Shown here: positions 1 to 11,098 of the stretch, in pieces | How positions within the stretch are numbered: position 1 is the stretch's first letter | How the letters are laid out: each line of letters begins with the position of its first letter | Source: Nilaparvata lugens | Taxonomy: Eukaryota > Arthropoda > Insecta > Hemiptera > Delphacidae | NCBI RefSeq assembly: GCF_014356525.2 | Contig: NC_052510.1 | Span: 20,362,532 to 20,426,531 of the forward strand | DNA length: 64,000 nt | Direction of reading: 5' to 3' | Position numbers and translations under genes: made by a program | The notes under the pieces: generated by a model | What the model was told of the DNA's origin: nothing | The model's database searches: none | The model's input: the letters and a program-made list of their open reading frames with translations, nothing else

Positions 1-845
1 AGCCATGTTACGGATAACATAATTCATGAAAAAAATCATCAGTTTTATCACAAGAGATCAATTCCTTAGATATGATATCCACCATAAAAGATAAAGAAAA
101 AGTATAAACATTCACGAGATTTTGAAAATCTAGGAAGTTTTAAGGATGAAACTACATCTCCGCTATGATGATCAAATTAAAAATACAAGCCTCGCAATTC
201 ATACATAAACTATTCAGATCATCCATCACCTTGTGATGGATACAGCCATAAACTAATAAAGAATATTATCCATTGGATCGTTTAATACGTTGGTTATTGA
301 ATTGATTTATTCATCGCCTGTCTGTTTGTCCACTAATGTGCTAATAAATCTGTTGATTCAATAACAAAACCTTCAGTTTGGTAATTCAATCATTTATTTA
401 ATTCTAATCAAAGGAAGAGGAGATTTAGTTGAACAAACCACCATTTATGGTCAGATTATAACAATAGATGAACACCAGAACAGTCAACTGAAAGTTTGTC
501 ATTAGACAGGAATTTTGTGATAGTAGAATCGGAAACAGTCGACCTGATCTTGACCGTATTTCACTTATTCCGGAAATTACCGATGAAGTCAAAGAACTTA
601 ATTGAGCGCACTCTAGCCAAGGTGAACATGTAAACTTTTGTCACGTGATACATACACTCCCACAGATTTCAATAGCTCAGATGCTTTGTTGAAAATCAAG
701 CACTTCATTCAGTATTGTGCTTGAGACTGCTTGTATTCCAAATCAAACATTTTAATTATATGTTAGTTACATTCAACTTACAATTAAATCTTCGGTTCTA
801 TTGAGGGCCCTAAACGTCCTAGAGAGCCTACAATACAATAGTATA
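1..845. other. Unannotated AT-rich flank
   Basis: I see no open frame with protein-like character and no repeat boundary here. The only local structure is a perfect 9-bp-arm hairpin with a 3-nt loop at 221-241. It is treated as non-coding intron or intergenic DNA. Confidence 0.5.
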
Positions 846-1786
846 GGGTAAACCAGCCCACGTTGGGACGATCCCACGTTGGGACAGTTCAAGTTGCGGG
901 AAATTAGTGAGTGTTAGGTTGGGAAAAACTTTGATGTTTTACCAGCTGTTTATAGCCTCAATTACGGACATAATAATTCCATATGTAGCACCAGTCTTTA
1001 ATAAACATGTTAAACTTAAAACATAAACATGAAAATTTAAAAACATGTTTTTGTAACCTCAAAGATTTTTTTTGAGAAGAGGAATTCTAATTTTTACTTT
1101 AAACATTTACCATTTAAGGTAAGTCTCACAGCTATTATGCATTCTGTATTATTTTATGAATATTTTGACATATAGAACATTATTGTACTCTTATTTTTAA
1201 TCCACTTATTCTGTCTAAAACAAAGCCATGACCATCTGCCCACCTTGGGACAGCCTTCATTGGGACACTGCAATCATGATATATGCTCATATTATAACGA
1301 TGAGCATTGTTTCTGAATCTTATTTCACTCAATGTAGGCTACATATCAATGAAATAAATTATAAATAAATATGATATATGATTATAGCCTGTAATGTAGC
1401 TTCAGAGGTAGCCATTTCAAACACACTTTGTGCACATGACTTTTGGTAATGGTTTTTACTAAAAAAAATCAAATAATGTATTTATACTATCAATAATTAT
1501 AATAAAATGTTATAAATTAACAAAAATAATGAATTGCTTATTTTTAATTCAATATCCCAACCTGGGTAAGGGATGTCCCATCGTGGGCCAATCTTAAGCC
1601 CAGGATGGGACACACCCCGAAAAATTGTTTTTGTAATAAAAAAATCAATTGACGATCAATGAAGTTGCCATCCTCAAGGATGAAAGTGTAAGCAAATACG
1701 ATGAATATAAAATTAAAAAATGTAGATTTTTTTTGTCCAAGTTATAGCTGTTTGAATTTTGGTGTCCCAACGTGGGTTTGTTTACC
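846..1786. mobile_element. Non-autonomous element with ~23-bp terminal inverted repeats
   Basis: The left end (846-869, beginning GGGTAAAC and ending CCCACGTTGGGAC) is an imperfect inverted match to the right end (1764-1786, beginning GTCCCAACGTGGG and ending GTTTACC). The 13-nt core is repeated in direct or degraded form inside both ends, at about 871-885, 1237-1266 and 1555-1615. This resembles subterminal transposase-binding motifs. There is no transposase frame inside, so the element is non-autonomous. I could not find a convincing target-site duplication, so the superfamily is unassigned. Confidence 0.6.
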
Positions 1787-1924
1787 ATTTAAAAAAGGAA
1801 TAATACCTTATTGTGACATTTAAAGGCATATTTGGACTGATATGTAAAATGGTTTTGACACTCACCTATGAAATTTTGAATAAATGTTTTATCTCTATAT
1901 CTATAAAAGGCTAAGCCCCGACAG

Positions 1925-2335
1925 ACTGAAATCACACCACAGCCCAAACTACTGAGCCTAAAAACTTTAAATTTTGCACAATTGTTTATGGTAGCGTCAA
2001 GACATCCACTAAGAAAGGATTTTCAGAAATTAGCCCCTCTGAGGGAGCTGGGGTCCCCCAAAAATTTTGTACTTTTTAACCGCTCATTGCACAGAAAAGT
2101 CATGAGGAAATATTCTGTTCAGCTACGAAAAAAAAATTAGATCTGTGCAGAAAAATTCCGATCAGTAGCACAGGGGGGTTCAGAAGAGGGCATTTTTCGA
2201 AAATTTTTATGTAAAATCACACTAAAGCTCAAACTAATTGGCCTACAGACTTGAAACTTTGCACAAATATTCCTCAAACATGCTAGACGCGCACTGAGAA
2301 CGGATTTTGAGATATTTCGCCTCTAAGGATTTCAA
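1925..2335 (+). repeat. Two degenerate direct copies inside the Helitron-like element
   Basis: A block reading 'aaatcacaccacagcccaaac' to 'cccctctgaggg' (about 1928-2045) recurs in diverged form at about 2212-2330. Both copies keep 'tttgcaca' and 'ggattttcagaaatt'-like sections at similar spacing. The repeat unit is roughly 280 bp. It looks like internal element structure, not a gene. Confidence 0.45.
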
Positions 2336-3150
2336 AGGATGAAAAAGGATCTAAGTAAGGTTATTAACATGGTAGCCTAAGGTGAACGCCATATGAAACT
2401 GAGATAATTGACACATGATATACTAACATATGTTGTAATCATTGGAAAGCTTAAAATAATCTTATCAATCAGCTGATCGAATTAATTTTTCGTTAATCAA
2501 GAGCACGAGCTTGCCACGTGTGTGTTTCATTGTTGTATTCTTGGCCAGTTCGGTTTGTGCCTTATCAGCTGTATATGGAGTCTCATACATTCCGATTGGA
2601 ACAGAGCACAGACATTTTCTTTGGGTGGGAGTTTGTTGACAATTCTTTTTTCAAATTCAAATTCTATTGCCATCAAAAATCACATTGAAAACTTTCTTAA
2701 TAGACAACAAGATTACAAAAAAAAAAAAATGTCGAACATATACCTACATTTTATTAGTAGCACGGCCAGAAAAAGGCAAACCTTAGCCATCATTCATTCA
2801 ATATAACTTTTTTTTTTGTTAATATTTTGTGAATAAAAATTACGAGTTGATGATAGATGTGAGTAATTCCTTATATTTGATCCAAATGGTTATTCTTATT
2901 GTAGTAGTCGGGGTCACTGCAATCAAAAGTTTTTTCATTCTGTAGCTAATACATTTCATACAAATTTTTGAATTGAATTGAATTACTATAACGTATTGAT
3001 ACATTGATTGTCCATAATGTATCCAGTGTCCATAGTGGAAGTGATTGAACTACTCAAAATTAATGGCTTACTGGTCCCTCATAGAATTTATAGTATTCCT
3101 GGTGATTGAACATGTCTTTTTTCAGCGTTGACTATTAATAATAAAGCTTT

Positions 3151-4063
3151 ATTTACAACTAGCCTACCCGGCGAACTTCGTACCGCCAAAGGTGTATCTC
3201 ATGTCACACTTGACTTTATTTGGTGAATCATAAAATTCATCTGACAATCAATATTTTTATTTACATCTCAATATGGACTTCCTATGTGCTTAGTCATGCA
3301 GCATTAATTATTCCGAAAACATATTCTACTCAATCAATTGGTAGTAATATCCATCAGTAAAGTTTTGAATTAGAAAAAAAAATAGATAGGTTAGATCAGT
3401 GAAAAGAAATGAATTCAGTTAGAAATGAATTCTAGGTTTTCATAGTTGTTGATTGTCAATAGATGGTCCATGAAATATGCGATGTGCGATGAATCACACA
3501 GAATTCCATATTCTTTCCATCTTCCATTTCAGGATGAATATAAGCTAAGCTAAATTCAAAATTTTTAAAATTATTCTTTCATTCTTCAGTAATTAATGGA
3601 TGCAATATGAACAACTCTCTTTCATGAGGTGAATATATTTTTTCCAATATTTTCCAGTTTTTCAATGATAGGGGAGTGATAATTATTTGTATAGGTCTTC
3701 TAAGGAAAGATTATTTACAGCTGGTACCAATCAACTACACTAACGTCAACTCCAAACTACCGTTTTAATATTACACAATATTTATCACAGGGTGACGTGT
3801 TTATTATACAGCTGGTAACTTCAGATGCTCAATCATATTATTACAATATGATCTTGAATCGATGATCATCTTTCCGTTCTTCGGTAGCCTGGATTAATAA
3901 ATAATTATTATTTGCCCCCCTATTAAAATTTCTGTTCAGAAACCATCCCCAATATTCACACAACATATTCCCAAAGTTTCATGACGTTCTGTCAAGTAGT
4001 TTTTGAGTCAAACAAACATACAAACACACAAACAGACATTCATTTTTATGTTTATAGATTTAC
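3151..4063 (+). mobile_element. Dispersed non-autonomous repeat flanked by ATTTAC
   Basis: The unit opens with 'cctacccggcgaacttcgta' just after 3156 and ends with a CAAACA-rich segment and 'catttttatgtttatag' before 4058. Both start and end styles belong to a class of short insect retroposon-like repeats. ATTTAC occurs at 3151-3156 and again at 4058-4063 and could be a 6-bp target-site duplication. The small open frames inside start in the repeat tail and are not credible genes. Confidence 0.45.
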
Positions 4064-4508
4064 ATTCGGTTCAAACAAAAGTCTCTCTAAATGGAGGTAG
4101 AATGATAAGGATGACAACTTCCAGTTCTGTTGTTTTAACTTTGTTTTCAAATCATTTTCGAAAATTTCATGTAGTAACCTACTATTGTGTTACTTCTGGC
4201 GATACTTCTGGCGCTATCATAGTTTCACCACTATTCTGTTCCACAGTCCTATCTCTTGCAGTCGTTAACTACATATCTATAATGAAGTAAAGAGCTGGCT
4301 TATACACGTACGGGATAGGAAAATTATGTTTGACGCATCATCACGTCTAAGCTACTGGACTGAAACTAACTAGCAATTTTGCATGTAGATTCTTAATCAA
4401 CCAAGGATGGTTATAGGCCTATTTTCAATTCTTCAAAATTTCATTACGTCAAGTTTTCAGTTTGTCAAGTTTTGAAATACATCCTTGCGGAGCACGGGTT
4501 TCTGCTAG

Positions 4509-5255
4509 TAACAGTATAAATTAAAGCTGATTCGATTAGAATAATACAGTTGAGTTCTACGTTCTATGGGAGTACAGAACAGTGAATGATAGCTTCTACG
4601 GTCAAGTTGCAAGAAATTCTATTAAATTTAATCGCGATTGAATGAGGTCATAGCATTATCGTCTGATTCGTTCGTTGGTTTTATGTGACAGTGGATGACG
4701 TAATCTTAACATTGGTTACGTTTGATAGACGTCTGTACAACCAGCAGTACAAATTTTTGCCCTGTGTTTTGTAAGATTGAAAAGTTCTTCATTCACTCAT
4801 TTAGGAGACCGATCTCACTAGACATCAATCAAACCTGCATCATTGTAGAAATCAAACGGAAATCTGAAACTCTTACGATGGTTAGTCTTACAGTTGTACT
4901 CAAGTAGGATATTTTGATACTTTGATGGGTATTTATAATATGGGCAGTTTTTGTATTAGTTTTGTAGTAGTTATACTATTCAAATCAGAACTTAGTAGGG
5001 TCTTATTTATGTGAGATTTTTGTTACGAAATAATGCAGTGAATGTGACAATACTACGTATAATGTGAGGAAATACTATATTCACTGATGAGATGGAACAA
5101 AGCGTATGATTGTAATTACAGAAAAAAGGAGGTTAATCTGATTTTTTGACGACCTGACGGTGAAGTAAAAAGGGCGTTGAGCACAAATTACCCTCTGAAT
5201 ATGAGCAGCAAAAATGATATTAAGTATTATGATGTGTTACTTAAAATCACTTAAC
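4509..5255. other. Stretch without recognisable features
   Basis: AT-rich sequence with one short open frame (4722-4907) that has no recognisable motif. I see no repeat boundary, RNA gene or regulatory motif that stands out. Confidence 0.45.
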
Positions 5256-5267
5256 CTAACATTAACG

Positions 5268-5330
5268 TTGCCCCCCCCAATTTTTTTTATAAAAAAATAT
5301 ATCCTATATACGCCACTGCTATGTTTATAT
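5268..5330. repeat. Solo end of a hAT-like element
   Basis: A C-run followed by a T-run and then TATACGCCACTG resembles the right terminus of the hAT-type element at 23.8-25.2 kb, whose ends read CAGTGGCGTA / TACGCCACTA. No matching left end is visible upstream, so this is a fragment. Confidence 0.35.
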
Positions 5331-5409
5331 GCTTCTAAAGCTTATCAGCTTTATATGAATTGAATCAGGACCTCCTATATAGCTAGTAAAAAGTATAGAG
5401 GAGGTACAT

Positions 5410-6288
5410 ATAGTATAGAAAAAAACGTTTATTGAATAAATAAGCTACCCTAAGCGAACCTCAAAGAGGCTGCTTGACAAGGTACCTTAAACAAAACATG
5501 AAAATTCAAATATAAATATACATATATCAATGAACTTTATTTTTACTTAACAGTTAGAATTACTTATCAGTTTATTACACTGTTAAATTTACTTACAGAA
5601 TTTACTTAACAGTTAAAATTATCATGATATTGATTAATTAATTGATCTCAAAAATCTCAAAAGTGTTATAATATATTAATAGTCAACCTAAAACTTACAT
5701 ACAAGAAATAGAACAGACTGAATTACAACAATACAATACATTAATAACGAGTTACATTAAGTTACTTCTAAAGTGTAATTATTCAACCAAATCTACAAAT
5801 TTCTTTTCAACAGGCGCATATTAACAAACTCAGCACAATTATCGGGTAAATCATTGAAAGTTTTTGGTACAATGTAGATTAAGGTGTCTCTGGCTAACTT
5901 ATTCGAAGTAAATGGTACAACATATCTCTCATTCCTTAAATCATATCGATTAACTTTCATAACTGAATATTTTTTGCTGAAGTAATTTTATAAAATCAAA
6001 GTAAGCAGAAATATACCTTTTATATTCAAAACCTTGCATCTATTCAAAAGGTTCTCATATGAAATATCTCCCTGAGAATTGCTGACCAAGCAAAAATCTT
6101 CCTCTGTACCGAAGATATTCTCCTAAGATAAACATTGCTAGCAAATCCCCAACCTTGCAATCCATATCTCATAACAGACTCTCCCAAGGCTATAAACATC
6201 ATCCTCTTCACTTTATTGGGTTTTAAATATTTAATATAATACATTTTGGCCAATACCTGTTTGAGTCTATTACAAATATTTTTTATAT
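5410..6288 (-). pseudogene. LINE reverse-transcriptase C-terminal remnant (minus strand)
   Basis: Read on the minus strand from about 6288 downward, the translation gives a typical end of a non-LTR retrotransposon ORF2. It contains AKMYYIKYLKPNK, GESVMRYGLQGWGFAS and SSVQRKIFAW, then, after a frame change near 6060, CKVLNIKGIFLLTLIL. A stop follows, then VNRYDLRNERYVVPFT and IVPKTFNDLPDNCAEF. The 'sV.RYG...WG' and 'PKtFN.LPd' blocks are the post-palm and thumb/C-terminal parts of Jockey/CR1-type reverse transcriptases. The catalytic palm is absent, so the copy is 5'-truncated. At least one frameshift and two stops kill the frame. The 3' tail (plus-strand 5410-5450) is AT-rich with AATAAA-like sequence in the minus reading. 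Not functional. Confidence 0.8.
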
Positions 6289-7404
6289 AGGTAGTATATA
6301 AGGTAGTATAAGAAGTCCAGATAGAATGTGACCTTGAAGTATGATTTTTTTACGACTATAAATAAAGGAAGAAAATATCTTGTACCGGTACTGAGGAAAA
6401 TTTGAAAATGAATCTCATCTACTATATGCTTAGAACTTGATTTTTGTATTCAAAGTACATCTCTTGAAAGACAATTTCAACTTTCACTAAATATTTCAAG
6501 AGTGAAGAGCTTCACGGAACATTTACTTCAGTAATTAGAAACCATACGAGCCACTAAAATATAATATACTAAATACTGCCTATGTGTTCGAGGGAGCACT
6601 ATCGAGTAGTAGAATGGGAAAAATACTAAATATTACAGGAGACAACGTTCAGATAAGTCAAATGATCTCAAAACCGTTCGTTGCCTTATAGTTTCCTCAA
6701 ACAAGTGTAGATCAAATATCTGTGGTCCATGAATTTTAACAAATACTCTTCTCTCAATCGTAGTATTCCTACATAGGATGGACTATGTTGAACTATACAG
6801 TCATATTGCATAAGACTATTTAATTCATTTTCTGTTTACAGTGAAGTAATAAAACAACAGACTGCATTGATAGTCTGAGCTGATCTTCCACAGCCCCTTT
6901 ATTCTGCGAATTCACTCCAAACATTTATTAAAATCAATGTAAGACTTTTTTATTTCTGTCAAAAAATGTATTTCATAAAACAATTTTTTAGCATTTATTA
7001 TCAAAGGAATATATATACTTATGTACATAATATGATAGATGAAATTCCAATCTACAGTTTGGTTGAAATTTTATCATTTTGGCTCTTTCACAAAAGAAAC
7101 AGGTGATTTTCAAAAATTGGCAAAATATGCCAGTTTACTGGTCTAAATGAGGTCATGGAGTAGCAGACGTCTGGGGGATATCACTGCCCCGTCTGTGATA
7201 CGGGCTCAGACGTGAAAGTGAAAAGTCGTTTAAGCAGGGTTAAATGACGACATAGCATTGTTCCTTAATTGGTTCTCATGGCAATGGTGAGGTAGACAGT
7301 GTAACTTTTTTTAAGGTTTAAGAAAAATTTGAAAGTTGGTGCACTGATCCTCAATTTATTCATATATAGTCATAATATTACTAATAACAAAAGTCCAGTC
7401 AACA
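6289..7404. other. Stretch without recognisable features
   Basis: AT-rich sequence. The piece at 7140-7310 is more GC-balanced and contains short internal palindromes around CAGACGTCTG (7165-7174), but I cannot place it in any family. No gene is supported. Confidence 0.4.
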
Positions 7405-7455
7405 AAAGATTATAGAGGGATAAGTTTTGAACACAATGTTTGACCCTGCAGTACG
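7405..7455 (-). repeat. Fragment of repeat family R
   Basis: The segment 'agagggataagttttgaaca' followed by 'caatgtttgaccctgcagta' matches the edge seen at 9685-9740 and 57555-57600 (agaaggaaaagtttgg..., ...tttgaccccgcag). It stops abruptly where LINE coding sequence begins, which suggests the LINE inserted into an R copy. Confidence 0.55.
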
Positions 7456-8120
7456 TCACCAAATCTTTTCAAAATATATTTGGAAGACACCTTGAGAGCA
7501 TGGAAAAGGAAATGTCAGGGAATGGGAATATCTATGAGGGAGGACCATCTGTTCACCCTTTGCTTTGCAGATGATTAAGTGGTCACAACCCAGGATGAGG
7601 AAGATCTGAGTTACAGACCTGATGCGTAGACTGAAGGAAGAATACAAGGAGGCGGGGCTCGAAATAAATGCAGACAAGACGGAGTACTTGCAAACAAATA
7701 GTGAAGTCACGCAGAATCTCAAAGTAGACGATGACGTTGAAATTGAAGGCACAGATAAATTTGAATACTTGGGTTATACTATTACGCAAAACGGGGGTAC
7801 AGATGAAGAAATAAAGAGAAGGCTAGGGCAAACTAGAAGTTGTATAAGACAACTGCATCCCATAATCTGGAGTAAGAGTATCCACAGAAAGACCAAACAG
7901 ATGATATTCCATACAATAGTCAGAAGCATAATGGCATATGGTGCAGAAGTATGGGTGACGAACAAGCGAAGTAGGGGTAAGATTCTGGCTGTGGAAATGG
8001 AGTATTGGACAAGGTGTTGCGGGGTCACCAGGTTGGATAGAGTACGGAATGAAGAAATAAGGAAGAGAATGAAAGTTCAATCGGATATAATGAAGTTAAT
8101 TGAGGACAAGAGACTGGTAT
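7456..8120 (+). pseudogene. LINE reverse transcriptase, palm and thumb region, interrupted
   Basis: Frame one (7456-7615) reads NLFKIYLEDTLRAWKRKC, then LFTLCFADD followed by a stop and VVTTQDEEDL. A +1 shift near 7615 leads to a 168-codon open frame with LKEEYKEAGLEINADKTEYL, KFEYLGYTI, RSIMAYGAEVW and TRLDRVRNEEIRKRM. FADD is the reverse-transcriptase catalytic box (two metal-binding Asp). KTEYL and YLGY are the following RT motifs. The post-RT 'W..R..G.TR.DRVRNEEI' block is typical of L1/RTE-like insect LINEs. Upstream RT and endonuclease domains are missing, so the copy is 5'-truncated. The stop directly after FADD (probably a CAA to TAA change) and the frameshift inactivate it. Its C-terminus resumes at 9095 after a foreign insertion. 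Confidence 0.85.
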
Positions 8121-8835
8121 ATGAATAATGTTTGGTGCTAATAGACGAACGCATACTTTCCCAATATTCAGGTTTTTTGGAATTCTACCTTCCAGATACA
8201 TGTATGTACTGAAAGTTTTATCTTTGTTTTATAAAATGAGTGGGATAGGAATCAAACGGGGGATCTTGAACAAAATCAGCAGATAACTAGGCAAACTACA
8301 AGGATGCTAATCAGACTCCCCAAACCAAACAGCACTACCTTCCAGGGATGCTTTTTATTTCTTGGACCTAAATTCTTCAATATTCTCCCAGATGAGATCA
8401 GAAAGCTACAGAATCTCAAGAAATTCCTAAAACAAACGAAGAGTTGGCTATGGCTTCATTCACCATTAGAAGTAAAACACTACTTATTCAAAGTAGTAAG
8501 CTGATAAACACATGGTGCTAATATCTAATCCATTATTGAATATGAATTCCAGTGTAGTATGTCCTTTTTACTGTAGTTACCTCTGTATCCTTTAAAGTTT
8601 AACCTTTGCTTTGAGCTTTGATCTGAAAACATTGTTTTATTTATCACTGTTATGCTCATCTTTTATTTTTATTTTTTTTCTCTCTTGTCATGAATATCTG
8701 TTGATGCAACAATTATACTGGTGATTCTTCCTCCCATTTTTTCGCAGTTTGAACTACATTTCATAATATAAGTATATTTAAAGAGAGGATGTGCTACAAT
8801 CAATCAATAAAATTACTTGATGATGTTGATTGAAT

Positions 8836-8852
8836 GTGTGTGTGTGTGTGTA
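8836..8852. repeat. (TG)n microsatellite
   Basis: An uninterrupted TG run in the 3' part of the nested LINE. Confidence 0.9.
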
Positions 8853-8947
8853 TGCTTTTTTTCTCCTCTTATATCCCGATTAAACCTCAACTCCTGTTCA
8901 CGGACAAGGGCTTCATGAAGCACTTTGTGAGCAGTTATTGTTTACAT

Positions 8948-8985
8948 TAATATTATATTATATATTATTATATTATATATTATTA
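8948..8985. repeat. (ATATT)n-like low-complexity run
   Basis: Degenerate ATATT/ATTAT repetition in the 3' UTR of the nested LINE. No other information. Confidence 0.8.
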
Positions 8986-9094
8986 CTTACAATCTATTAT
9001 TAAATTTTAGATGGATTATTGTATTTGTCAAGCTAGACTCTATTTGGTTTCTGTTTATGTATTTATGAGTGTGAATAAATTTGAATTTGAAATA

Positions 9095-9305
9095 TGGTAT
9101 GGGCACGCGAGAAGGGTTAGTGCAAGTAAGTGGATTGGAATTGTGACGGATTGGAGCCCCATTGGGTAGACAGAAGCGAGGGAGGCCAAGGCGATCTTGG
9201 TGAGACGAGGTGGACGACGCCATGGAGGCTGGAAATCTCATAGATGGTGAGTGGAATGTCCGACAAAGATGGAAAATCCGACTAAAAGAAGGAAGGCGGT
9301 GATTC
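9095..9305 (+). pseudogene. C-terminal end of the interrupted LINE reverse transcriptase
   Basis: Translation from 9095 gives WYGHARRVSASKWIG and VTDWSPIG followed by a stop. In the next frame it gives RQKRGRPRRSW, a stop, and DEVDDAMEAGNLIDGEWN then RQRWKIRLKEGRR. The order 'WYGH..R', 'DW.P.GrrkRGRPr.sW', 'W..R..Wr' is the conserved tail of the LINE family at 7456-8120, so this is the same copy continued. The reading RLV-WYGH across the junction requires GGTATGGTATGGG in the ancestral element, which affects how the insertion-site duplication is read (see findings). Stops make it a pseudogene. Confidence 0.75.
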
Positions 9306-9320
9306 ACCGTAAAATATATA

Positions 9321-11098
9321 TATATCTCGAACAATATGCGTCTTTCGGAAATTTTTGTGGAATACAAAATTGGAGCTTACAAAATAGCCTAAAAGTTAAA
9401 TCTGTAAAATTTTCCCATATCTGTCATAGTTTTCTAGATATGAGCTCTCGAAGGTGTCAATTTTTAATAAAAACGCTTCCGGCTTCGATTTTTCATCTTT
9501 TTGGCCTTATAACTTTTTAATGATTGATTGAAAAAACCCTTACCAATCATGAGCTCATAGAGCATCATATTCTCTTCAATTTAATGTATTATTTCATCAT
9601 TTTACGCATCTCCCTATGATTGTTGCAGCCGTTATAGTGATGAGTGTAAAATCTTCAGTTCAACAACAATAGATCAAATGACAGGAAAATTTGGAGGGAA
9701 TGTTTGGAACACAATATTTGACTTCGCAGCTTTGTTTGGATTAGATAAAAGGTAAGCATATCAAAAGTCCTCATCCCTACACCTTGTGCAAAACTGTAGC
9801 TAGATAAATTTCCTACAAGTTTTGTTTAGAAGAGTTTTGTGATATCTCCTTTTAGTTTTCGAGATATTTACTCTTAGATGTGTTTAATCTTTAAAAACAC
9901 AGTTTTTCTTCCAACTTTATGAACTTTCAGGGCTTATTATTCAACAACAGTGCATCGAAAAAATAAGTACTGAACGTTGGGTTGTAGAGGATTTAATTCT
10001 CTTCAATTTTATGTATTTTTTCACCATTTTAAGCTTTCCATTAATTGTTATAGAAGCTTTAGTGTTGAGAGTGAAATTCTTAATACAGAAACAAGTGTCA
10101 ACTTGACGATACCGGTACCCTCTTTCAGCACAGGGGTTAGGGATGAGGATTTTCAATATGTTCTGCTCCTAACTAGTTTCAATGAAGCTGCACAGTCAAA
10201 AATTGTGTTCCAGATATTTTGTCCAAATTACATTGACAAATGATCTATTGTTGCTGTATTGAGAATTTTACTCTCAACACTAAAGATGCTATAACAATTG
10301 ATAGAGAGCATAAAATGGTTAAAAAAAACATCAAATTGAGAAGAATTGAATCCTCTACGACCCAACGTTCAGTACCTATTTTTTCGATGCATTGTTGTTG
10401 AGTAATAAGCACTGAAAGTGCAAAAAGATGGAAGAAAAACTGTCTTCTCAAAGATTATACACTTTTTAAAGTTGATATCTCGAAAACTAAGATATCAGAC
10501 AACTCTACTAGGAAATTTTTCTAGCTTCATTTTTGTTCATTTAGTCATGTCGCTGAAATGCATTGTTTCCAAGATATATGCGTGTAAGCCAGAAATGAGA
10601 AAACGCAACTTTTAAACCAATCTCAACCCTTAACCACAAGATGTAGTAGGGATGAGGACTTTTGATATGTTTACCTTCAAAGTAGTCCAAACAAAGCTGC
10701 GAAGTCAAATATTGTGTTCCAAACGTTCCCTCCAAATTTCCCTGTCAATTGATCTATTGTTATTAAACTGAAGATTTTACACTCACTCAACACTATAACG
10801 GCTGCAACAATCGAAAATGATGAAATAATACATTAAATTGAAGAGAATATGATGCTCTATGAGTTCATGATTGTCACGGATTCTTTCAATCAATCGTTAA
10901 AAAGTTGTAAGGTCAAAAAGATGAAAAAAATAGAGCCGGATGGGTTTCTCTTCAAATTGTGACACCTTCAGGAGCTCATTTATAGAAAACTATGACAGAT
11001 ATGGAAAAAAATAAACAGATGAAACTCTTAGGCTAATTTGTAAGCTTTAATTTTGTATCGTAAAAAAAATTCCGAAAGACGCATATTGTTCGAGATAT
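9321..11098. repeat. Repeat family R arranged as a ~1.8-kb imperfect palindrome
   Basis: The left arm, from 'tcgaacaatatgcgtctttc' (9328) to about 10083, is inverted as the right arm from about 10252 to 'gacgcatattgttcgaga' (ending 11096). A loop of about 170 nt lies between them. Matching landmarks include the GAGCATCATATTCTCTTCAA block and the 'tgacttcgcagctttgtttg' block. The right arm holds about 90 nt more than the left. Direct repetition is superimposed: 'gggatgagga.ttt.atatgt' recurs near 10140, 10649 and 11160. Short open frames within it are chance frames. Confidence 0.75.

Larger units (their letters stand above)
1892..4508 (+). mobile_element. Helitron-like element with a nested insertion
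   Basis: The left end starts with TC right after an A (1891/1892) and runs into an AAGGCTAAGCCCCGAC block. The right end is an imperfect GC-rich hairpin (CCTTGC/GCACGG, about 4483-4498) followed a few bases later by CTAG at 4505-4508 and then a T. TC...hairpin...CTRR inserted between A and T is the hallmark of Helitrons in general. No Rep/helicase frame is visible, so this would be a non-autonomous copy. The interior contains a tandem-like pair of degenerate segments and a separate dispersed repeat at 3151-4063. The pairing of these two ends as one element is inference. Confidence 0.45.
8121..9094 (+). mobile_element. 5'-truncated Jockey/CR1-like LINE nested in another LINE
   Basis: The insert separates two halves of one reverse-transcriptase reading. 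From 8130 it translates as RRTHTFPIFRFFGILPSRYM and VLKVLSLFYKMSGIGIKRG. After a frame change it gives TRMLIRLPKPNSTTFQGCF and GPKFFNILPDEIRKLQNL, ending at 8504. The 'lRLPkP.TT.F..sF...pK.FN.LPdEiR' pattern is the extreme C-terminus of Jockey/CR1-type ORF2. The 3' UTR follows, with a TG microsatellite and an AT-rich run, and the insert ends at AATAAATTTGAATTTGAAA (9075-9093), a LINE-type tail. TGGTAT flanks it on both sides (8115-8120 and 9095-9100). The insert carries at least one frameshift and is dead. Confidence 0.75.

Noticed and set aside
1105..1130. Plus-strand recursive splice site CATTTAAG|GTAAGT
   Set aside because: Poor pyrimidine tract and located inside a transposable element.
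7622..8128. 168-codon open frame as a host gene
   Set aside because: It carries LINE reverse-transcriptase motifs continuous with FADD upstream and a GRPRRSW tail downstream, so it is retroelement debris.
9796..9815. miR-9-like TTATCTAGCT on the minus strand
   Set aside because: About ten matching bases only, within repeat family R, with no matching star strand.
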